Below, piece by piece: positions 6,417-8,905 of a DNA stretch of 8,905 bases (positions within the stretch are counted from its first letter, which is position 1; each line of letters begins with the position of its first letter). The position numbers and the translations under genes were made by a program. The DNA is from Roseovarius sp. (GTDB lineage: Bacteria > Pseudomonadota > Alphaproteobacteria > Rhodobacterales > Rhodobacteraceae), in NCBI GenBank assembly GCA_023260815.1, contig JALQUE010000364.1:1-8905 (forward strand). Direction: 5' to 3'. Below the pieces are notes generated by a model. It was not told the DNA's origin. It searched no databases and was given only the letters and a program-made list of their open reading frames with translations.

Positions 6417-7538
6417 ATGCCGTTTCTGACTGACCGCCTGCATGACACCGAACGCCAGCAACGGCTGGCCTCGGCCCTGTCCGACGAGAATGCACGCATG
6501 ACCCCGCCGTCCTCTATGGCACCTGCCGCGACCGGTCTCAGGACCCGGTTCACCTTTGATCTGGGGCTCATCGAGTCGGAATTGCGCGCCGCCATCATCG
6601 GACAGGACGAAAGTCTTGAACAGCTTTTGGAAATTCTCAAGGTGGTGCGCGCCGATATCGGCGATCCGCGCAAGCCTTTGGCAACGATCCTGTTCTGCGG
6701 CCCGACCGGCGTGGGCAAGACCGAAACGGTGCGCACACTTGCGCGCGCGCTCTATGGGGATGCTGACGCATTTTGTCGGATCGACATGAACACCCTGTCA
6801 CAAGAGCATTATGCCGCTGCGCTGACCGGCGCGCCGCCGGGCTATGTCGGATCCAAGGAAGGGACGACGATCCTCGACCAGGAAAAGATCGAAGGTACGC
6901 GCAACCTGCCGGGTCTGGTTCTGTTCGACGAGCTCGAGAAGGCCAGCAACGAGGTGGTTCTCGCCCTGATGAATGTCTTTGACAACGGCCTGTTGACCGT
7001 GGCCTCGGGCGAGCGCACCTATTCTTTCCGCAACGCGCTGGTATTCATGTCGTCCAACCTCGGCGCACGCGAATTGATGGAGATGGACGACAATCGTGGT
7101 AGCCTGCTGCGCCGGCTGATGTCACCGACCCAAAGTCGGCGCGAGCGCGCGCATGACATCGTGATGAAATGCCTGCTGGATAGGTTTCCGCCGGAACTGG
7201 TCAACCGGATCGATCATGTCGACACGTTCAACTGGATTTCGCGCGACCGGATCCCGGCACTTGTGGAGGTAGAGATTTCGCGACTAAACAGAAGGCTCCT
7301 CAAGCATGATCTAGCTCTCGAAATCAGCTCTTCCTTGAAGGATTATCTTTCCGCTCAGGGTTATGATAGGCAATTTGGTGCTCGGGGTTTGAGACGTGCC
7401 ATCCGGCGATACTTGGAATTTCCCCTCGCCAGCTTTTTGTTAGACGGTTCTAGTCCGGCTCCCCGCCGTGTAGACAACACTGTCAACAAAATTTTCGCGG
7501 ACCGTAAAAGTGAGCAAGTCTACTTTGAATACATCTGA
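6417..7538 (+). CDS. amiB: AmiB, ClpB-like single-module AAA+ ATPase
   Basis: A 373-residue ATPase resembling the second AAA+ module of ClpB/ClpA without the N-terminal domain or first module. Visible in order: Walker A GPTGVGKT (95-102), pore-loop GYVG (142-145) within GAPPGYVG, Walker B VLFDE (168-172), sensor-1 N214 in SSNLG, arginine finger R264 in NRID, and sensor-2 R323 in GARGLRR. All needed for ATP hydrolysis is present. AmiB of the P. aeruginosa operon has no settled function; it was suggested to work with the membrane protein AmiS. I choose ATG 6417, because AGAAGGA at 6404-6410 is six bases upstream; an in-frame TTG at 6357 would put the start within the hairpin. GC falls sharply from about codon 283 onward, at the edge of the small subdomain. 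Confidence 0.88.
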   Translation: MPFLTDRLHDTERQQRLASALSDENARMTPPSSMAPAATGLRTRFTFDLGLIESELRAAIIGQDESLEQLLEILKVVRADIGDPRKPLATILFCGPTGVGKTETVRTLARALYGDADAFCRIDMNTLSQEHYAAALTGAPPGYVGSKEGTTILDQEKIEGTRNLPGLVLFDELEKASNEVVLALMNVFDNGLLTVASGERTYSFRNALVFMSSNLGARELMEMDDNRGSLLRRLMSPTQSRRERAHDIVMKCLLDRFPPELVNRIDHVDTFNWISRDRIPALVEVEISRLNRRLLKHDLALEISSSLKDYLSAQGYDRQFGARGLRRAIRRYLEFPLASFLLDGSSPAPRRVDNTVNKIFADRKSEQVYFEYI

Positions 7539-7553
7539 TAAAGGCGTTAATTC

Positions 7554-8723
7554 GTGACAAACAAAACTAGTTGGAAAATTGGACTGCTCTTTTCTACGTC
7601 GGGGGTGACTTCGATAATAGAACAATCGCAGTTGCACGGCGCGCTTTTAGCAATTGACCAGATAAATTCTAAGGGTGGTGTGCGTGGGCAACCGCTTGAG
7701 GCAATCTCTTACGATCCAGGTTCAGTGGTCTCTCGTTACGGTGAGCTAGCTGAACAACTTATCGTCGAGAATAAAGTAAGTGTAATTTTTGGCTGCTATA
7801 TGTCCTCTTCGCGCAAAGAGGTACTGCCGATTGTCGAACGGCGGAACGCTTTATTTTTCTACCCTACTATCTACGAGGGCTTCGAGTATTCTCCTAACGT
7901 CATTTATGGAGGTGCGTGCCCTAATCAGAATAGTGTTCCTCTCGCCAATTATCTCATGAGTGCCAACGGACAACGGATTTTTTTCGTTGGATCCAATTAT
8001 ATCTACCCATATGAATCCAACCGCGTTATGCGCAATGTTCTCCGACAAGGCGGTGGCGAGGTGGTGGGAGAACGGTATTTCGATCTTGAAACCAGCGCCG
8101 AAGGTTTCCGTGATGTAATTGCTGAGATTATGAGCGCTAAGCCCGATGCAATATTTTCGACGGTGGTTGGGCAGTCGTGTATCGAATTCTATCGCGCCTA
8201 TCATGCAGCTGGGGGTGACGGTCGCGTATGCCCGATTGCGAGCCTGACCACCAATGAAGGCGAGATCAGTGCGATTGGGCGTGAGGCTGCAGTTGGTCAC
8301 ATCACGGCGGCGCCTTATTTCCGTTCGATACAATCCGTTGCGAACCGGCGCTTTCTTAAGGCCTATGAGGCTAAGTTCGGATCTACTATCGATGTCACGA
8401 GCGGGTGTGAGGCGGCCTATAGTCAGGTCCACCTTTTTGCAGCGGCATTAGAGGAGACTGGCGAAATGGATACCGACTCTCTGCGCGAGGCGCTTTTGGG
8501 GGAGGTGTTCGATGCGCCGCAAGGTCAGATCAAGATCGATGCCGATAATCACCATACCTATCTGCAATCGCGCATCGCGAAGGTAAACGAACAGGGGGAA
8601 TTTGAGGTTGATTTAAAGGTGCGGCGCGCGATAAAGCCCGACCCCTACCTCGTATACCCTGCGATTCACGACTGGAGTTTCAGAACTTTGAAGGTTACCG
8701 CGAGCGGCGGGCATCATGCATGA
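7554..8723 (+). CDS. amiC: AmiC, cytoplasmic amide sensor and negative regulator
   Basis: A 389-residue periplasmic-binding-protein fold without a signal peptide, so cytoplasmic. In P. aeruginosa AmiC holds AmiR in an inactive complex and releases it when amide is bound. This protein has the same landmarks: GLLFSTSGVT (10-19), FGCYMSSSRK (79-88), YPTIYEGFEYSPN (from 103), YGGACPNQN and PIASLTT, close to the Pseudomonas length. Tyr82, Ser84, Tyr103 and Thr105 correspond to the amide-contacting positions of AmiC. It starts with GTG at 7554, 15 bases after amiB, with only a modest AAAGG at 7540-7544, suggesting low translation. GC is about 46% over 7261-7680, against about 59% just upstream, and rises again in the last third. 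It is paralogous to the exported binding protein at 503. Its 3' end overlaps amiR by eight bases. Confidence 0.92.
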   Translation: MTNKTSWKIGLLFSTSGVTSIIEQSQLHGALLAIDQINSKGGVRGQPLEAISYDPGSVVSRYGELAEQLIVENKVSVIFGCYMSSSRKEVLPIVERRNALFFYPTIYEGFEYSPNVIYGGACPNQNSVPLANYLMSANGQRIFFVGSNYIYPYESNRVMRNVLRQGGGEVVGERYFDLETSAEGFRDVIAEIMSAKPDAIFSTVVGQSCIEFYRAYHAAGGDGRVCPIASLTTNEGEISAIGREAAVGHITAAPYFRSIQSVANRRFLKAYEAKFGSTIDVTSGCEAAYSQVHLFAAALEETGEMDTDSLREALLGEVFDAPQGQIKIDADNHHTYLQSRIAKVNEQGEFEVDLKVRRAIKPDPYLVYPAIHDWSFRTLKVTASGGHHA

Positions 8724-8905
8724 CCTGATCCGGGATCTGCGCGATCAAACTGTTTTGTTGGTTCATCCGCGCGATCGTAGTGCTGACGAACTCCTTCAAC
8801 AAGTTAACAGGATCGGCTGCAGCTTTGATCATATGTGGCCTGTGCCACGGGCGCTGCCAAATAAGTTCGACATAGTTTTCGTTGATGTGACGGACCAGTC
8901 TACCA
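8716..8905 (+). CDS. amiR: AmiR, ANTAR antiterminator, N-terminal part only
   Basis: The first 63 codons of a gene cut by the window edge. It begins MHDLIRDLRDQTVLLV and continues through RIGCSFDHMWPVPRALP to FDIVFVDV, matching the start of P. aeruginosa AmiR in the pseudo-receiver domain (RIGCS at 32-36). The RNA-binding ANTAR domain would lie at the C-terminus beyond the window, so it cannot be verified here. The ATG at 8716 overlaps the amiC reading frame by eight bases, which fits tight translational coupling of two proteins that form a complex. An ATG at 8720 is in another frame and stops after two codons. Its expected target is the leader hairpins at 377-457, giving feedback on its own operon. 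Confidence 0.85.
   Translation, partial: MHDLIRDLRDQTVLLVHPRDRSADELLQQVNRIGCSFDHMWPVPRALPNKFDIVFVDVTDQST

Noticed and set aside
7500..7553. Possible internal promoter ahead of amiC in the locally AT-rich stretch
   Set aside because: A GATAAA-like box near 7536 has no matching -35 element at 16-18 bases, and the region is coding sequence of amiB. Not enough to list as a site.
7851..8432. Minus-strand open frame of 193 codons inside amiC
   Set aside because: The + strand reads as AmiC through the entire interval with ligand-site motifs; the antisense product resembles nothing I know.

Overview
The window carries a complete-looking short-chain aliphatic amide utilisation operon on the + strand. 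High GC, codon choice and the gene order suggest an alphaproteobacterium, plausibly Rhodobacterales-like; this placement is an inference from style, not from a marker gene. The left edge (1-239) holds a minus-strand fragment resembling the N-terminal repeat of a phage tail fibre, with its only start codons out of frame. An AT-rich gap follows, which probably contains the operon promoter.

At 410-457 a strong intrinsic terminator sits only about 45 bases upstream of the first gene of the operon, with no + strand gene before it to terminate. Just 5' of it are two small six-base-loop hairpins. The second cannot form at the same time as the terminator. This is the arrangement expected for control by an ANTAR-type antiterminator, and the last gene in the window is the start of exactly such a protein, AmiR.

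Transport block (503-5249): a Tat-exported substrate-binding protein, a hairpin spacer, two branched-chain-amino-acid/urea-type permeases, and two ATPases, tightly packed with SD-led starts. Catabolic and regulatory block (5295-8905): amiE (aliphatic amidase, with the catalytic residues of the Pseudomonas aeruginosa enzyme at the same positions E59/K134/C166), a strong 12-bp hairpin, amiB (single-module ClpB-like AAA+ ATPase), amiC (cytoplasmic amide sensor) and amiR (truncated by the window edge).

Proposed working: the binding protein and ABC transporter import amides, AmiE hydrolyses them to a carboxylic acid and ammonia, and AmiC releases AmiR on amide binding so that AmiR prevents termination in the leader, switching on transporter, enzyme and regulators together. 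Compared with the P. aeruginosa amiEBCRS operon, the addition is a full five-gene ABC importer placed ahead of amiE under the same leader. The binding protein and AmiC are visibly paralogous, so one fold is used twice, outside for capture and inside for sensing. GC content drops abruptly inside amiB (near 7265) and stays low through the first half of amiC, suggesting a mosaic origin of the regulatory end.
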